Source: Streptococcus sp. 116-D4 (GTDB lineage Bacteria > Bacillota > Bacilli > Lactobacillales > Streptococcaceae). Taken from it: 64,000 bases of DNA. A program made the position numbers and the translations under genes. This document shows positions 48,968 to 58,718 of this stretch, in pieces. The first letter of the stretch is position 1. Each line of letters opens with the position of its first letter. The DNA lies in assembly GCF_009731465.1 (NCBI RefSeq), contig NZ_AP021887.1, positions 986,001 through 1,050,000 on the forward strand. Direction: 5' to 3'. The notes beneath the pieces are model-generated. The model searched no databases and was not told the DNA's origin. It saw nothing but the letters and a program-made list of their open reading frames with translations.

Positions 48968-49787
48968 CAACCACGACCATCCTATCTTGACCAAATTGGT
49001 CCTTAAGTGTTCTTACACGTTTTTCAGGAAGATATTTCCTAAAAAGTTCAGGAACACTTTGACCTTGCTTGTACCCAATTTCAAGGTAAATCTTACCACT
49101 ATCTTTGAGATAGTCTTTAGCTTCCTCCGCGATTCTACGGTAAATAGCTAGACCATCCTCGTCTGCAAAGAGAGCGAGATGAGGTTCCGAATGCAAAACA
49201 TTCAAGCCGACCTCTGACGCATCTTCACGAGAGATATAGGGTGGATTGGAAACAATTATATCATATTTTTCAGAAATTTCTGTAAAACAGTCAGATTTTT
49301 TTAAAAATAGTTGAAGATTTTGATTTTTAGCATTTTCGCTGGTTACATCTAAAGCATCTTGGGAAATATCTGCTGCTGTTACTGACCAATCTGGTCTGTT
49401 TTTTGCTAAGGCAATAGCAATAGCTCCACTACCTGTTCCAATATCCAGAACTGAAAGATTCGTCTCAGGATTTTCTGTGAGGATGAGTTCCACCAACTCC
49501 TCTGTCTCTGGACGAGGAATCAAAACCCGCTCATCCACTTTTAGCTGCATTCCAAAGAAATCTGCATGACCGATGATGTACTGGGCAGGTTTGTGAGCTG
49601 CTAACTGCTGGTAAATCTCTTCTACAAATAATTCTTCCTCTTTTGTCACTTCCTGCTGAAGAGCAAAGACAAAGTCCGTAAAAGAAATATTTTTCAAGCT
49701 ACGATAGACAAAAGAGAGGCTTTCTGCTTCCTCTCCTTGTCTTATCAACTCTTCTTCAAAATCTGAAAATAATTGAGCTAATTTCAT
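48951..49787 (-). CDS. prmC: Peptide chain release factor N5-glutamine methyltransferase
   Basis: Methylates the GGQ glutamine of release factors. 278 residues, Rossmann motif LDIGTGSGAIAIALA and NPPY motif (VSNPPYIS). It follows prfA by one overlapping base, a classical pair. Confidence 0.95.
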   Translation of the reverse strand: MKLAQLFSDFEEELIRQGEEAESLSFVYRSLKNISFTDFVFALQQEVTKEEELFVEEIYQQLAAHKPAQYIIGHADFFGMQLKVDERVLIPRPETEELVELILTENPETNLSVLDIGTGSGAIAIALAKNRPDWSVTAADISQDALDVTSENAKNQNLQLFLKKSDCFTEISEKYDIIVSNPPYISREDASEVGLNVLHSEPHLALFADEDGLAIYRRIAEEAKDYLKDSGKIYLEIGYKQGQSVPELFRKYLPEKRVRTLKDQFGQDRMVVVDDGQD

Positions 49788-50866
49788 TATTTGTTTAATT
49801 CTTCTAATTTTTGTGTTTGGTCATAGAGCACCAAGGCATCTACCACTTCGTCCAATTTACCTGACAAAATCGTATCTAGTTTTTGGAGAGTTAAGCCGAT
49901 ACGGTGGTCTGTGACACGGTTTTGTGGGAAATTGTAAGTACGGATCCGTTCTGAACGGTCACCAGTACCAATTGTCGACTTACGTTCAGCATCTTGTTCA
50001 TCTTGTGCAATTTGCGCAAAGTGGTCTGCCACACGCGCACGGATAATCTTCATGGCCTTCTCACGGTTTTTCTGCTGGGTGCGTTCTTCCTGCATTTCTA
50101 CCTTGATATTGGTTGGCAAGTGAACGATACGAACGGCAGTCGCAACCTTGTTGACGTTCTGTCCACCAGCACCAGATGCGTGGTAGATGTCAATACGAAG
50201 ATCTTTTGGATCAATATCGTATTCAACTTCTTCCACTTCAGGCATGACAAGGACTGTCGCAGTCGAAGTATGTACACGACCTTGGCTTTCTGTCACAGGG
50301 ACACGTTGCACACGATGGGCACCTGACTCATACTTGAGTTTAGAATAAACAGATTGACCCGAAACCATGGCAACCACTTCTTTGAAACCACCGACACCGT
50401 TCATAGAAGCTTCCATGACTTCAAAGCGCCAGCCTTGGGCTTCAGCGTACTTTTGGTACATGGTTAGCAAATCGCCAGCAAAGAGGGCAGCTTCATCACC
50501 ACCAGCTGCTCCACGAATTTCAAGGATGATGTTCTTATCATCGTTTGGATCCTTTGGAAGGAGCAAGATTTTCAGCTTTTCTTCGTATTCTTCTTTTTCA
50601 GCCTTGGCATCTTTGAGCTCTTGCTTGGCCATTTCTTCCAAGTCCGCATCTCCACCTGATTCCTTAATCATTTCTTCAGCATCAACGATGTTTTGAAGAA
50701 CTTGCTTATATTCACGGTAGGCCGTTACCGTGTCACGAGTTGAAGCTTCTTCTTTGGACAATTCCATGAAGCGATTGGTGTCTGAAACGACATCCGGGTC
50801 ACTCAGCAATTCTCCCAACTCTTCATAACGGTCTTCTACAGCTTGTAGTTGATCATAGATGTTCAT
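49787..50866 (-). CDS. prfA: Peptide chain release factor 1
   Basis: Recognises UAA and UAG. 359 residues with the GGQ motif ([10 protein letters not shown]) in the catalytic domain and [19 protein letters not shown]. Its start overlaps tdk by four bases. Confidence 0.97.
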   Translation of the reverse strand: MNIYDQLQAVEDRYEELGELLSDPDVVSDTNRFMELSKEEASTRDTVTAYREYKQVLQNIVDAEEMIKESGGDADLEEMAKQELKDAKAEKEEYEEKLKILLLPKDPNDDKNIILEIRGAAGGDEAALFAGDLLTMYQKYAEAQGWRFEVMEASMNGVGGFKEVVAMVSGQSVYSKLKYESGAHRVQRVPVTESQGRVHTSTATVLVMPEVEEVEYDIDPKDLRIDIYHASGAGGQNVNKVATAVRIVHLPTNIKVEMQEERTQQKNREKAMKIIRARVADHFAQIAQDEQDAERKSTIGTGDRSERIRTYNFPQNRVTDHRIGLTLQKLDTILSGKLDEVVDALVLYDQTQKLEELNK

Positions 50867-51453
50867 TTTTCTTCATTCTCCTTATTGATTTCAGGCGCAA
50901 AATAATGTTTACGGCAAACCGAGATATAGGTTTCATTACCACCTATCTGGATTTGCTCACCATCATAAACGGGCAGTCCATCTTGTGTACGCAAGACCAT
51001 AGTCGCCTTTTTCTTGCAATACTGGCAAATAGTCTTGATTTCGTCAATCTTATCCGCTAAGAGCAGAAGATATTTTGAACCTTCGAACAATTCATTACGA
51101 AAATCATTTTTTAAACCAAATGCCATAACAGGTATGTCTAACTCATCCACAACACGAGCTAGGTCGTAAACATGATGACGCTTTAAAAACTGGGCTTCAT
51201 CGACAAGTACACAGTAAGGCATTTCAGGTAAATCTCGAATAAATCCAAAGATATCCGTTGTTTCCTTAATAGCAACTGCTGGTCTTCTCATCCCAATTCG
51301 ACTTGAAACATAGCCAACACCGTCACGCGTATCTAGAGCAGAGGTCATGATGACAACACCTTTTCCTTGCTCTTCATAGTTATAGGCTACCTTGAGAATC
51401 TCAATCGTTTTACCTGAGTTCATAGTCCCATAACGATAATACAACTGTGCCAT
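50863..51453 (-). CDS. tdk: Thymidine kinase
   Basis: Phosphorylates thymidine. 196 residues, Walker [10 protein letters not shown] (9-17), DEAQFL and zinc-binding cysteines CQYCKKKA and CRKHYF. First gene of the tdk-prfA-prmC-tsaC-GNAT-glyA series. Confidence 0.96.
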   Translation of the reverse strand: MAQLYYRYGTMNSGKTIEILKVAYNYEEQGKGVVIMTSALDTRDGVGYVSSRIGMRRPAVAIKETTDIFGFIRDLPEMPYCVLVDEAQFLKRHHVYDLARVVDELDIPVMAFGLKNDFRNELFEGSKYLLLLADKIDEIKTICQYCKKKATMVLRTQDGLPVYDGEQIQIGGNETYISVCRKHYFAPEINKENEEK

Positions 51454-51488
51454 GCTTCTATTTCACGTCCATTTCTAAATTTTTGCTA

Positions 51489-51497
51489 CATTCTAGT
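51489..51497 (-). promoter_or_regulatory. Extended -10 of tdk
   Basis: TGGTATACT on the minus strand between the divergent tdk and tautomerase genes. Confidence 0.4.
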
Positions 51498-51576
51498 ATA
51501 CCATATTTTCTCGAAGCTTTAAACGGCAAAATGTGGTAAAATAGAGGAAATCAAATAACTAGTGGAGGACGCAATT

Positions 51577-51759
51577 ATGCCATTTGTACGCATCGATTTA
51601 TTTGAAGGACGCACGCTCGAGCAAAAGAAAGCCCTAGCTAAGGAAGTTACGGAAGCTGTTGTTCGCAACACTGGTGCACCTCAATCAGCCGTTCATGTCA
51701 TCATCAACGACATGCTAGAAGGAACTTACTTCCCACAAGGAGAAATGCGCACCAAATAA
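51577..51759 (+). CDS. 4-oxalocrotonate tautomerase family protein
   Basis: A 60-residue protein, MPFVRIDLFEGRTLEQKK, with the catalytic N-terminal Pro (Pro2 after Met removal). Fold and family clear; the substrate in streptococci is unknown. GTGGAGGA precedes the ATG. Confidence 0.85.
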   Translation: MPFVRIDLFEGRTLEQKKALAKEVTEAVVRNTGAPQSAVHVIINDMLEGTYFPQGEMRTK

Positions 51760-51763
51760 GCTA

Positions 51764-51793
51764 GCTTAAGCAATCTGCTTAGGCTTTTCTTTA
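51764..51793 (+). terminator. Terminator after the tautomerase gene
   Basis: AGCTTAAGC and GCTTAGGCT pair around AATCT, followed by TTTTCTTT. Confidence 0.7.
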
Positions 51794-51884
51794 TAAGTAA
51801 GATTCATTGAAGAAAATACTAAAATTTGTTACAATTTGAAGAGATATTAGTCTATACAAACAAATAAACTATAAAGGAATTGAA

Positions 51885-53258
51885 ATGATTACACGAGAAT
51901 TTGATACCATCGCTGCTATCTCTACTCCACTAGGTGAAGGAGCAATTGGTATTGTCCGCTTGAGCGGAACAGACAGTTTTGCCATTGCGCAGAAAATCTT
52001 TAAAGGCAAGGACTTGAGCAAGGTTGATAGCCACACTCTCAACTACGGTCACATTGTTGATCCTCTGACTGGTAAAGTCATGGACGAAGTTATGATTGGG
52101 GCTATGAAATCTCCAAAAACCTTCACTCGTGAAGATATTATCGAGATTAACACCCATGGCGGAATCGCCATAACCAATGAAATCCTGCAATTAGCTATCC
52201 GTGAAGGTGCACGTATGGCAGAACCTGGAGAATTTACCAAGCGTGCCTTCCTCAACGGTCGAGTAGATTTGACACAGGCCGAGGCAGTGATGGATATCAT
52301 CCGCGCCAAGACAGACAAGGCCATGAACATTGCGGTCAAACAACTTGATGGTTCCCTTTCTGATCTTATCAATAATACCCGTCAGGAAATTCTCAATACC
52401 TTGGCTCAGGTTGAGGTTAATATCGACTATCCTGAGTATGACGATGTTGAGGAAGCGACTACTGCTGTGGTCCGTGAGAAGACTATGGAGTTTGAACAAT
52501 TGCTAACCAATCTCTTAAAAACGGCGCGTCGTGGGAAGATTCTCCGTGAAGGAATTTCAACAGCTATCATTGGTCGTCCAAACGTTGGGAAGTCTAGCCT
52601 TCTTAATAACCTCCTGCGCGAAGATAAAGCCATTGTAACTGATATTGCAGGAACTACTCGAGACGTCATCGAAGAATACGTCAACATCAATGGTGTACCA
52701 CTTAAGTTGATTGATACTGCGGGTATCCGTGAAACAGATGATATTGTTGAACAAATCGGTGTCGAACGTTCGAGAAAAGCCCTCAAGGAAGCTGATCTGG
52801 TTTTACTTGTCTTAAACGCCAGTGAACCTCTAACTGCTCAAGACCGACAACTTCTTGAAATTAGTCAGGATACTAACCGTATCATCCTACTTAACAAAAC
52901 TGACCTACCTGAGGCTATTGAAACTCAGGAACTTCCTGAAGATGTCATCCGTATCTCAGTTCTTAAAAACCAAAATATCGATAAGATTGAAGAGAGAATC
53001 AACAATCTCTTCTTTGAAAATGCTGGCTTAGTTGAGCAAGACGCTACTTACTTGTCTAATGCCCGTCACATTTCCCTGATTGAAAAGGCTGTTGAAAGCC
53101 TTCAAGCTGTTAACCAAGGTCTTGAACTGGGTATGCCAGTTGACTTGCTTCAAGTTGATTTGACTCGTACATGGGAAATCCTTGGAGAAATCACTGGGGA
53201 TGCTGCTCCTGATGAACTCATCACCCAACTCTTTAGCCAATTCTGTTTAGGAAAATAA
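51885..53258 (+). CDS. mnmE: tRNA uridine-5-carboxymethylaminomethyl GTPase MnmE
   Basis: Modifies U34 of several tRNAs with MnmG. 457 residues: N-terminal tetrahydrofolate-binding domain, GTPase G1 [10 protein letters not shown]3 DTAGI, G4 NKTD, and the C-terminal FCLGK with the conserved Cys. Starts at ATG 51885 with AAAGGAATTG upstream. Single-gene unit with terminator. Confidence 0.97.
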   Translation: MITREFDTIAAISTPLGEGAIGIVRLSGTDSFAIAQKIFKGKDLSKVDSHTLNYGHIVDPLTGKVMDEVMIGAMKSPKTFTREDIIEINTHGGIAITNEILQLAIREGARMAEPGEFTKRAFLNGRVDLTQAEAVMDIIRAKTDKAMNIAVKQLDGSLSDLINNTRQEILNTLAQVEVNIDYPEYDDVEEATTAVVREKTMEFEQLLTNLLKTARRGKILREGISTAIIGRPNVGKSSLLNNLLREDKAIVTDIAGTTRDVIEEYVNINGVPLKLIDTAGIRETDDIVEQIGVERSRKALKEADLVLLVLNASEPLTAQDRQLLEISQDTNRIILLNKTDLPEAIETQELPEDVIRISVLKNQNIDKIEERINNLFFENAGLVEQDATYLSNARHISLIEKAVESLQAVNQGLELGMPVDLLQVDLTRTWEILGEITGDAAPDELITQLFSQFCLGK

Positions 53259-53260
53259 GA

Positions 53261-53300
53261 AAAATCCATGCTCGTTATTACGGTCATGGATTTTATTGTC
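53261..53300. terminator. Terminator shared by mnmE and dapA
   Basis: AAATCCATG and CATGGATTT pair, with T tract on each side. Confidence 0.75.
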
Positions 53301-53304
53301 ATTA

Positions 53305-54240
53305 TTAGTAATCTGGTCTTAAAACCCCTGTTACAGTTGCCTTGGTCGCTTCGTAGTCCCCATCTACAACAACCTTGATAATGCGTTTGGCATCTTCTTC
53401 TGGTGCTGGAACAAGAGGTAGACGAGTTGGGCCAGCTTCAAATCCCATATAGTTCAGAACGGCCTTAACAGGAGCAGGACTTGGATATGAGAAGAGGGCA
53501 TTAACTTTAGGAATGAATTTACGCTGAATAGCTGCAGCTTTCTTCATATCGCTTTCTTCAATGGCAGTGAACATCTCGTGCATCTCATCCCCATTTGTAT
53601 GAGAGGCAACAGAAATAACCCCATCTGCACCAAGATTCATGGCATGGAATGCATCTCCATCCTCACCAGTATAGACCAAGAACTTTTCAGGCTTGTGCTC
53701 AATCAAATAAGCCATATTGGCCAAGCTGGTACATTCTTTAACACCGATGATATTTGGATGGTCAGCCAAGCGAAGCATAGTTTCTGGAGTTAATTCTACC
53801 ACAACACGCCCAGGAATGTTATAGATAATAATTGGTAGGTCAGAAGCATCTGCAATGGCTTTAAAGTGCTGATACATTCCTTCTTGAGAAGGTTTGTTGT
53901 AGTAAGGTACAATAGCAAGCCCAGCTGCGAAACCACCAAAGTCTGCGACTTCTTTGACAAACTCAATAGAGTCACGCGTATCATTTGTACCTACACCCGC
54001 AATCAGAGGAACACGTCCATTGACAACCTTCTGTACAGCTGCAAAGAGTTGCAACTCTTCATCGTGAGTCAAGGTCGGACTCTCAGCAGTCGTCCCTGCA
54101 AGAAGAATGCCGTCTGTATGATGGGCCAACAAATGCTCAATCAAGGCTGGGATAGCATCAAAGTTGATGGAACCATCCTCATGGAAGGGAGTAATAAAGG
54201 CTGTGATGATTTTACACTCTTTTAAATCTTGATAAGACAT
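53305..54240 (-). CDS. dapA: 4-hydroxy-tetrahydrodipicolinate synthase
   Basis: Condenses aspartate semialdehyde and pyruvate for lysine and cell wall biosynthesis. 311 residues; YNIPGR and the Schiff-base Lys in GVKECT ([13 protein letters not shown]). ATG at 54240 with an AGAGGTG site. Downstream of asd in the same operon. Confidence 0.94.
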   Translation of the reverse strand: MSYQDLKECKIITAFITPFHEDGSINFDAIPALIEHLLAHHTDGILLAGTTAESPTLTHDEELQLFAAVQKVVNGRVPLIAGVGTNDTRDSIEFVKEVADFGGFAAGLAIVPYYNKPSQEGMYQHFKAIADASDLPIIIYNIPGRVVVELTPETMLRLADHPNIIGVKECTSLANMAYLIEHKPEKFLVYTGEDGDAFHAMNLGADGVISVASHTNGDEMHEMFTAIEESDMKKAAAIQRKFIPKVNALFSYPSPAPVKAVLNYMGFEAGPTRLPLVPAPEEDAKRIIKVVVDGDYEATKATVTGVLRPDY

Positions 54241-54296
54241 AAGAAACACCTCTCAATTTCAAAGAAGGAGTTCATCTGAACTCCTAAACAATATGA

Positions 54297-55373
54297 CTAT
54301 TTTAATTCAAATTTCAATTCGGCAATTGGACGAACCAAACCACGTTCGTGCAAAGTTTCTGCAATCTGAACTGAGTTCCAAGCAGCGCCTTTGAGCAGGT
54401 TATCAGAAACAACCCACATGTGGATTCCTTTTTCAGCATCCAAGTCTTTACGGATACGACCTACAAAGGTATCGCGTGAACCCACTGCATTGATGGCTTG
54501 AGGATAGATTTGATGAGCTACATCATCTTCAAGAACAGCACCTGGGAAGGCTGAGATAGCTGCTTTAACTTCTTCAATTGGAGCCACTTCTTTTGTTTCG
54601 ATGTAAACAGACTCAGAGTGAGCTGACAAGACTGGAATACGCACACATGTTGCAGATACTGCAATGCTATCGTCATCCATGATTTTCTTAGTTTCCTTAG
54701 TCATCTTCATCTCTTCGTAAGTGTAATCATTGTCAGTGAAGACATCGATTTGTGGAAGAGCATTGAAGGCGATAGGATAGTGTTTCTTATCACCACCTGA
54801 AGGCAAGATTTCGGCATGCAAATCACGTGGATTCACACCGTCATTTAATACTTCACGAAGTTCACGTTGCGTTTCAAGGATAGCACCCATGCCCGCACCT
54901 GAAACAGCTTGATAAGTTGAAACGATGATACGGTCCAAGCCCCATTTTTGGCGGACCGGCTCAAGAGCTACCATCATTTGGATTGTTGAACAGTTAGGGC
55001 AGGCAATAATCCCGTTGTGAGCATCAAGTGCATGAGCATTGACCTCTGGAACAACCAAAGGAACATCTGGATTTTGACGGAAGTAAGATGTATTATCTAC
55101 TACTACCGCGCCAGCTTTTACTGCGTATGGTGCATACTTAGCTGATGTAGAACCGCCTGCTGAAAAGAGAGCGATATCAACTCCTTCAAAAGCTGTCTCA
55201 GTCGTTTCTTCAATCGTAATATCTTGATCTTTAAATTTCAAAGTCTTGCCTGCTGAACGTGCAGAAGCAAGATAACGAATTTTATCGATTGGAAGTGTTG
55301 ATTCTTCCAACATTTTTATCATCTGAGCTCCGACAGCACCTGTCGCGCCGACTACAGCAACTGTATATCCCAT
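54297..55373 (-). CDS. asd: Aspartate-semialdehyde dehydrogenase
   Basis: NADPH-dependent reduction of aspartyl phosphate, feeding lysine, threonine and methionine synthesis. 358 residues; N-terminal [12 protein letters not shown] and catalytic Cys in [14 protein letters not shown]. First of asd-dapA. Own promoter at 55419-55446 and an asd RNA upstream. Confidence 0.96.
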   Translation of the reverse strand: MGYTVAVVGATGAVGAQMIKMLEESTLPIDKIRYLASARSAGKTLKFKDQDITIEETTETAFEGVDIALFSAGGSTSAKYAPYAVKAGAVVVDNTSYFRQNPDVPLVVPEVNAHALDAHNGIIACPNCSTIQMMVALEPVRQKWGLDRIIVSTYQAVSGAGMGAILETQRELREVLNDGVNPRDLHAEILPSGGDKKHYPIAFNALPQIDVFTDNDYTYEEMKMTKETKKIMDDDSIAVSATCVRIPVLSAHSESVYIETKEVAPIEEVKAAISAFPGAVLEDDVAHQIYPQAINAVGSRDTFVGRIRKDLDAEKGIHMWVVSDNLLKGAAWNSVQIAETLHERGLVRPIAELKFELK

Positions 55374-55418
55374 AAATAACCTCTTTCGGAATTTTCTAAA
55401 AATTTCTATAATAGATGT

Positions 55419-55446
55419 ATTATACTACTTTTTCCATGAATTGCAA
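55419..55446 (-). promoter_or_regulatory. Promoter of asd-dapA
   Basis: TTGCAA (55441-55446), 16-base spacer, TATAAT (55419-55424) on the minus strand, downstream of the asd RNA terminator. Confidence 0.6.
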
Positions 55447-55475
55447 AGCTTTTTCATCAATTTTTGGAAAATAAA

Positions 55476-55616
55476 AATCCCCAGTCGCTAGACTAGGGAC
55501 TGAGAGGCATCTTCATGTGATGAGCAGGTTCACACAACTCATCAAGGTCCGCTCCTGCGTTATGACCTCCTTATGCTCAATAGTAGTCCGAAGACTACCT
55601 ATCGACTCATCGCATC
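55476..55616 (-). ncRNA. asd RNA motif (sRNA or leader) upstream of asd
   Basis: The minus strand from about 55614 to the terminator at 55478-55500 holds paired segments, GTAGTC/GACTAC with a TTCG loop, GATGAG/CTCATC and CAGTC, then CCCTAG and CTGGGG with TTTTT. Position next to asd, length, and a promoter at its start fit the asd RNA family described in lactic acid bacteria, which in S. pyogenes is a separate transcript of about 170 nt. The assignment is from memory. Confidence 0.6.
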
Positions 55617-55620
55617 TTCT

Positions 55621-55649
55621 ATTCTACTAAAGAGAATGATTTTTGTCAA
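55621..55649 (-). promoter_or_regulatory. SigA promoter of the asd RNA
   Basis: TTGACA (55644-55649), 17-base spacer, TAGAAT (55621-55626). Confidence 0.7.
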
Positions 55650-55721
55650 CAGACAAAACACTTTAGCTTCATTTACACAGATGCATAAAAAATAACTTTG
55701 AAAAATTTGGGGCAGAGATAA

Positions 55722-55752
55722 CAAAAACCCTTGTAAATCAAGGGCTTTTCTG
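55722..55752 (-). terminator. Terminator after tRNA-Thr
   Basis: AGCCCTTG and CAAGGGTT around ATTTA on the minus strand, followed by TTTTT. Confidence 0.7.
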
Positions 55753-55761
55753 TCTATTTAA

Positions 55762-55834
55762 TGCTAATTGCCGGGATTGAACCGGCGACCTCATCCTTAC
55801 CATGGATGCGCTCTGCCAACTGAGCTAAATCAGC
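55762..55834 (-). tRNA. tRNA-Thr (anticodon GGT)
   Basis: A 73-base cloverleaf: acceptor GCTGATT/AATTAGC, D arm AGCTCAGTTGGCAGAGC, anticodon stem CATCC/GGATG with loop ATGGTAA (GGT at 34-36), T arm CCGGTTCAATCCCGG. No CCA encoded. Confidence 0.95.
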
Positions 55835-55933
55835 TTACTTAAAAAGTATACTATAGTTAGAAAAACTTGTCAAGGTTCCTTAGATATTTTCCATAAGAAA
55901 AAGCCAGGTAAGAGCTACCTAGCTTGACTGGTT

Positions 55934-56443
55934 CTATTTAGTTAAATCAATTCGACGACCAATTTTACCAATAATAATCGCACCAATTATCAATGAGGCA
56001 AATTCACCAATCCCTGTTGTAAACCAAGTAAGGAAAAATGGTAATTGTGCTACGATATTCAACTCGGCAGCAATGGTAAACATGGAAAGTGAAAAGAGGA
56101 TTGAAAAGAAGAAATGATCTTTTCGAATCAATCCGTTAAAGAGGTAGTCTTTGCTGTATTTTGCAAAAAGCCAAACACCTAGACTAAGGAATACTAGAGT
56201 TGATCCACCACCAACAAAGACATCTAGCAGTCCGAAGCTAAAGAAATTAGCAATCATACAACCGATAGTAACTCCGATGATGTACTTAGGATTGTAAAAA
56301 GCCATAAAGTTCATCATTTCTGAAATACGGAACTGATAAGCACCGTAGCTGATGGCATTTAGGGGTGGTGTGACAGTTAAAACGACATAGATAGCAGCAA
56401 CGATTGCAATATCTGCTACATCACGAATAGTTAATTGTTTCAT
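55934..56443 (-). CDS. queT: QueT-type queuosine precursor transporter
   Basis: A 169-residue ECF-type S component, about five membrane segments, MKQLTIRDVADIAIVAAIYV at the start. The upstream preQ1-II riboswitch in the 5' UTR identifies it as the preQ1/queuine precursor transporter (COG4708). ATG at 56443 follows AAAGGAG, which is part of the aptamer. An upstream ATG (56503) falls inside the riboswitch. Confidence 0.92.
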   Translation of the reverse strand: MKQLTIRDVADIAIVAAIYVVLTVTPPLNAISYGAYQFRISEMMNFMAFYNPKYIIGVTIGCMIANFFSFGLLDVFVGGGSTLVFLSLGVWLFAKYSKDYLFNGLIRKDHFFFSILFSLSMFTIAAELNIVAQLPFFLTWFTTGIGEFASLIIGAIIIGKIGRRIDLTK

Positions 56444-56448
56444 CTTTT

Positions 56449-56505
56449 CTCCTTTGGCGGTTGCCCGCGTATAATATGCTTGGTGAAAGAAGCTAAGCAC
56501 CAAGG
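56449..56505 (-). promoter_or_regulatory. preQ1-II riboswitch
   Basis: Minus-strand CTTGGTGCTTAGCTTCTTTC, then ACCAAGCATATTATACGCGG, then ACCGCCAAAGGAG: stem CTTGGTG/CACCAAG, and GCGG/CCGC with the downstream pseudoknot strand overlapping the AAAGGAG ribosome site, so preQ1 binding hides the site. This is the class II aptamer known upstream of COG4708 in streptococci. Confidence 0.9.
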
Positions 56506-56526
56506 GTTGCTTGAATCAACCTTACT

Positions 56527-56532
56527 AGTATA
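56527..56532 (-). promoter_or_regulatory. Extended -10 of queT
   Basis: TGTGCTATACT on the minus strand; it starts the riboswitch transcript. Confidence 0.5.
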
Positions 56533-56565
56533 GCACAATAGCCTGCTTTATGCTATACTGAAAGG

Positions 56566-56997
56566 ATGAAAAAATGTATTCAAAGCTTCTTTAAGAACGA
56601 ACTCTTGTCCTATCTCTTTTTTGGGATAGCGACGACTCTTGTTTCCATCCTATCCAGATTAATCATTTATCAGCTAACTCATCAGGAACTCCTTGCTACT
56701 GCCCTAGCAAATAGTATCGGTATCCTCTTTGCCTTTATCACAAATGATACAATTGTGTTTAAGCAAACAAGGAAGAATCGACTTATCCGTTTAGTGAAAT
56801 TTTCTCTTGCTCGCCTTTTTACTTTTCTGTTAGATTTGCTCTTTACTTTTCTGTTTGTGACTCAATTTCCTCATATCATAGGGCAATTTGTAAATGATAA
56901 TATTGACAAGATAAATGCAATTGAAACAATCATTGCACAATTTTTGATAATTATTCTGAATTATATTTTTAGTAAGGTATTTATTTTTAAAAAATAA
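56566..56997 (+). CDS. GtrA-family membrane protein
   Basis: A 143-residue protein with four membrane segments, of the GtrA/DPMS family, which flips polyprenyl-linked sugars or assists glycosyltransfer. AAAGGATG lies just before the ATG; an extended -10-like TATACT is a few bases upstream. Sugar substrate unknown. Confidence 0.82.
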   Translation: MKKCIQSFFKNELLSYLFFGIATTLVSILSRLIIYQLTHQELLATALANSIGILFAFITNDTIVFKQTRKNRLIRLVKFSLARLFTFLLDLLFTFLFVTQFPHIIGQFVNDNIDKINAIETIIAQFLIIILNYIFSKVFIFKK

Positions 56998-57018
56998 GAA
57001 AAAATTTAATCATATAGC

Positions 57019-57047
57019 TTGCAAGCATTTCTTAATTAATATATAAT
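57019..57047 (+). promoter_or_regulatory. SigA promoter of mscL
   Basis: TTGCAA (57019-57024), 17-base spacer, TATAAT (57042-57047). Confidence 0.7.
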
Positions 57048-57074
57048 AAAGAGAAAAATTTTGGAAAGGAAATT

Positions 57075-57449
57075 ATGAAAATGTTAAAAGATCTTAAAGC
57101 CTTTTTGCTTCGTGGTAATGTTGTTGACCTTGCTGTCGGTGTGATTATTGCCTCTGCATTTGGTGCAATTGTTACATCACTTGTTAACGATATCATCACT
57201 CCACTTATTTTGAACCCAGCTTTGAAAGCTGCTAAAGTTGAGCGTATCGCTGAACTTTCATGGAATGGTGTTGGTTATGGTAGCTTCTTGAGCGCTGTTA
57301 TCAACTTCTTAGTTATCGGTACTGTTCTCTTCTTCGTTATCAAAGGTATTGAAAAAGCTCAAAGCCTTACTAAGAAAGAAGAAGCTCCTACTGGTCCAAC
57401 TGAGTTGGAAGTACTTCAAGAAATCAAAGCTCTTCTTGAGAAAAAATAA
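57075..57449 (+). CDS. mscL: Large-conductance mechanosensitive channel
   Basis: Pentameric tension-gated channel protecting against osmotic downshock. 124 residues; FLLRGNVVDLAVGVIIASAFGAIV (N-terminal helix and TM1) and a second membrane segment followed by an amphipathic C-terminal helix. Confidence 0.96.
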   Translation: MKMLKDLKAFLLRGNVVDLAVGVIIASAFGAIVTSLVNDIITPLILNPALKAAKVERIAELSWNGVGYGSFLSAVINFLVIGTVLFFVIKGIEKAQSLTKKEEAPTGPTELEVLQEIKALLEKK

Positions 57450-57454
57450 TCAAT

Positions 57455-57491
57455 TAAAAGGATCTAGCACAAAGCTAAATCCTTTTTTCTT
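57455..57491 (+). terminator. Terminator of mscL
   Basis: AAAGGATCTAGC and GCTAAATCCTTT pair around ACAAA, followed by TTTTCTTT. Confidence 0.75.
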
Positions 57492-57549
57492 TACTCTTTT
57501 GGTAATTTACCTGCTTTTCAAGCCTTTTCTTAATAAGATAAGGCATCTT

Positions 57550-57690
57550 ATACTCAATGAAAATCAAAGAGCAAACTAGCTGCAGGCTGCTCAAAGCACC
57601 GCTTTGAGGTTGTAGATAGAACTGACGAAGTCAGTAACATATATACGGTAAGGCGACGTTAACGTGGTTGAAGAGATTTTCGAAGAGTTT
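57550..57690 (-). repeat. BOX element (boxA, boxB, boxC), reverse orientation
   Basis: ATACTCAATGAAAATC at the left (boxC), one boxB (AACTGACGAAGTCAG) and boxA ending CGAAGAGTTT. It lies at the 3' end of the decayed ferrochelatase. Confidence 0.9.
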
Positions 57691-58605
57691 TAACATTTTC
57701 ACGACCTTTTTCTCAATCAATTTTTTAACAAATTCCGGCATTTGTAAATCTTGAGATTTGATCAAGATGTTTTTAGTCTCACCTGAAGGAACTAACTCAT
57801 CAAAAGTCTCTTCTTCTTGGAGAAATTCCTTAAATTCTTGATGTTCATTAGCTCTGACTATACTAATCTAAGCACCAATCAAACGAGAATCCATATTTGG
57901 CATTGGTGGACGATGATAGTTCACCCTCAATTCCCGACACAATTCATAACATTCCATATCGTTAGCAAACAGGACTTCAATATGTTCACTGATAAAGCGA
58001 ATAGCTACAAAAATATAGTGGTCTGGATGGTCTTCAAAATACTCCAAGACATCTGGCTTAACCCGTGGAATCCCGATATTACTTTCACTTTGCCAAGTGT
58101 TGGTATATTACTCGGATCTCAAACCTAGTTTTTCAACGACTAACTTGCTGTTTTCAAAAATTTGATCAATATAAGGATTACTAAAAATATAAGGTGAAAA
58201 TGAGCACACTATGGACAGAAAAGATGACTTTTAAGCTATCCTACTTTATTTCTTCTTTTAAAATCTTAGCAATTTCATCTGTCCAATTGTTTAAGAGCGT
58301 TTCTTCTTGACAACTAAAAATTGAAATTGTTTGCTTTCTAAAAATTTCTCGTACCCCATGACAGAGTAAAAAGAATAATGAGGCTCCAAGATCAAGCAAA
58401 TACACTGTTCAATGCCGTCTGCTTCCATCTGACCGATCACATCTGGGATAAAGAGGCTAGAAAACTTATTAACAAAATAAACACTGTATTCATTCTCCAG
58501 CCTAGCTTCTACCAAGGTAAGCTCTTCTGGCGGACCGAAGGTCATCATTAAAATTATTTTTTCACAACTGCTTTCTTGTGATATTTTTATCAAGTTTGTT
58601 TTATC
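57691..58605 (-). pseudogene. hemH: Ferrochelatase, decayed
   Basis: The minus strand keeps most of the gene in pieces: [11 protein letters not shown] then, after a deletion of about 45 codons, [20 protein letters not shown] and [37 protein letters not shown], a stop, [31 protein letters not shown], a TAA where CAA is expected, [23 protein letters not shown] and [12 protein letters not shown] with TAG. PHYS and SEHIEVLF are ferrochelatase hallmarks. Multiple nonsense codons and shifts make it inactive. Streptococci do not make haem, so loss is tolerated. Confidence 0.88.
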
Positions 58606-58660
58606 ATGAATCCACTAATAAGTAAACGCTAACATAATGAATTTCCTTAACTTCTGTCTT

Positions 58661-58689
58661 TTGTTTTTCTCTCCTTTCTATGATACAAT
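58661..58689 (+). promoter_or_regulatory. Promoter of pepT
   Basis: TTGTTT (58661-58666), 17-base spacer, TACAAT (58684-58689) with TGA extension. Confidence 0.6.
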
Positions 58690-58718
58690 GGAAAAAATGA
58701 ATTCAAAAGGAGTTTTTT

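Noticed and set aside
55476..55649. Lysine riboswitch (L box) before asd-dapA
   Set aside because: Gene context invites it, but the segment is too short, lacks the L-box core pattern, and ends in its own terminator ahead of a separate asd promoter. The asd RNA motif fits better.
57817..58128. Plus-strand 103-codon frame
   Set aside because: It is antisense to the decayed ferrochelatase and has no features of a gene.
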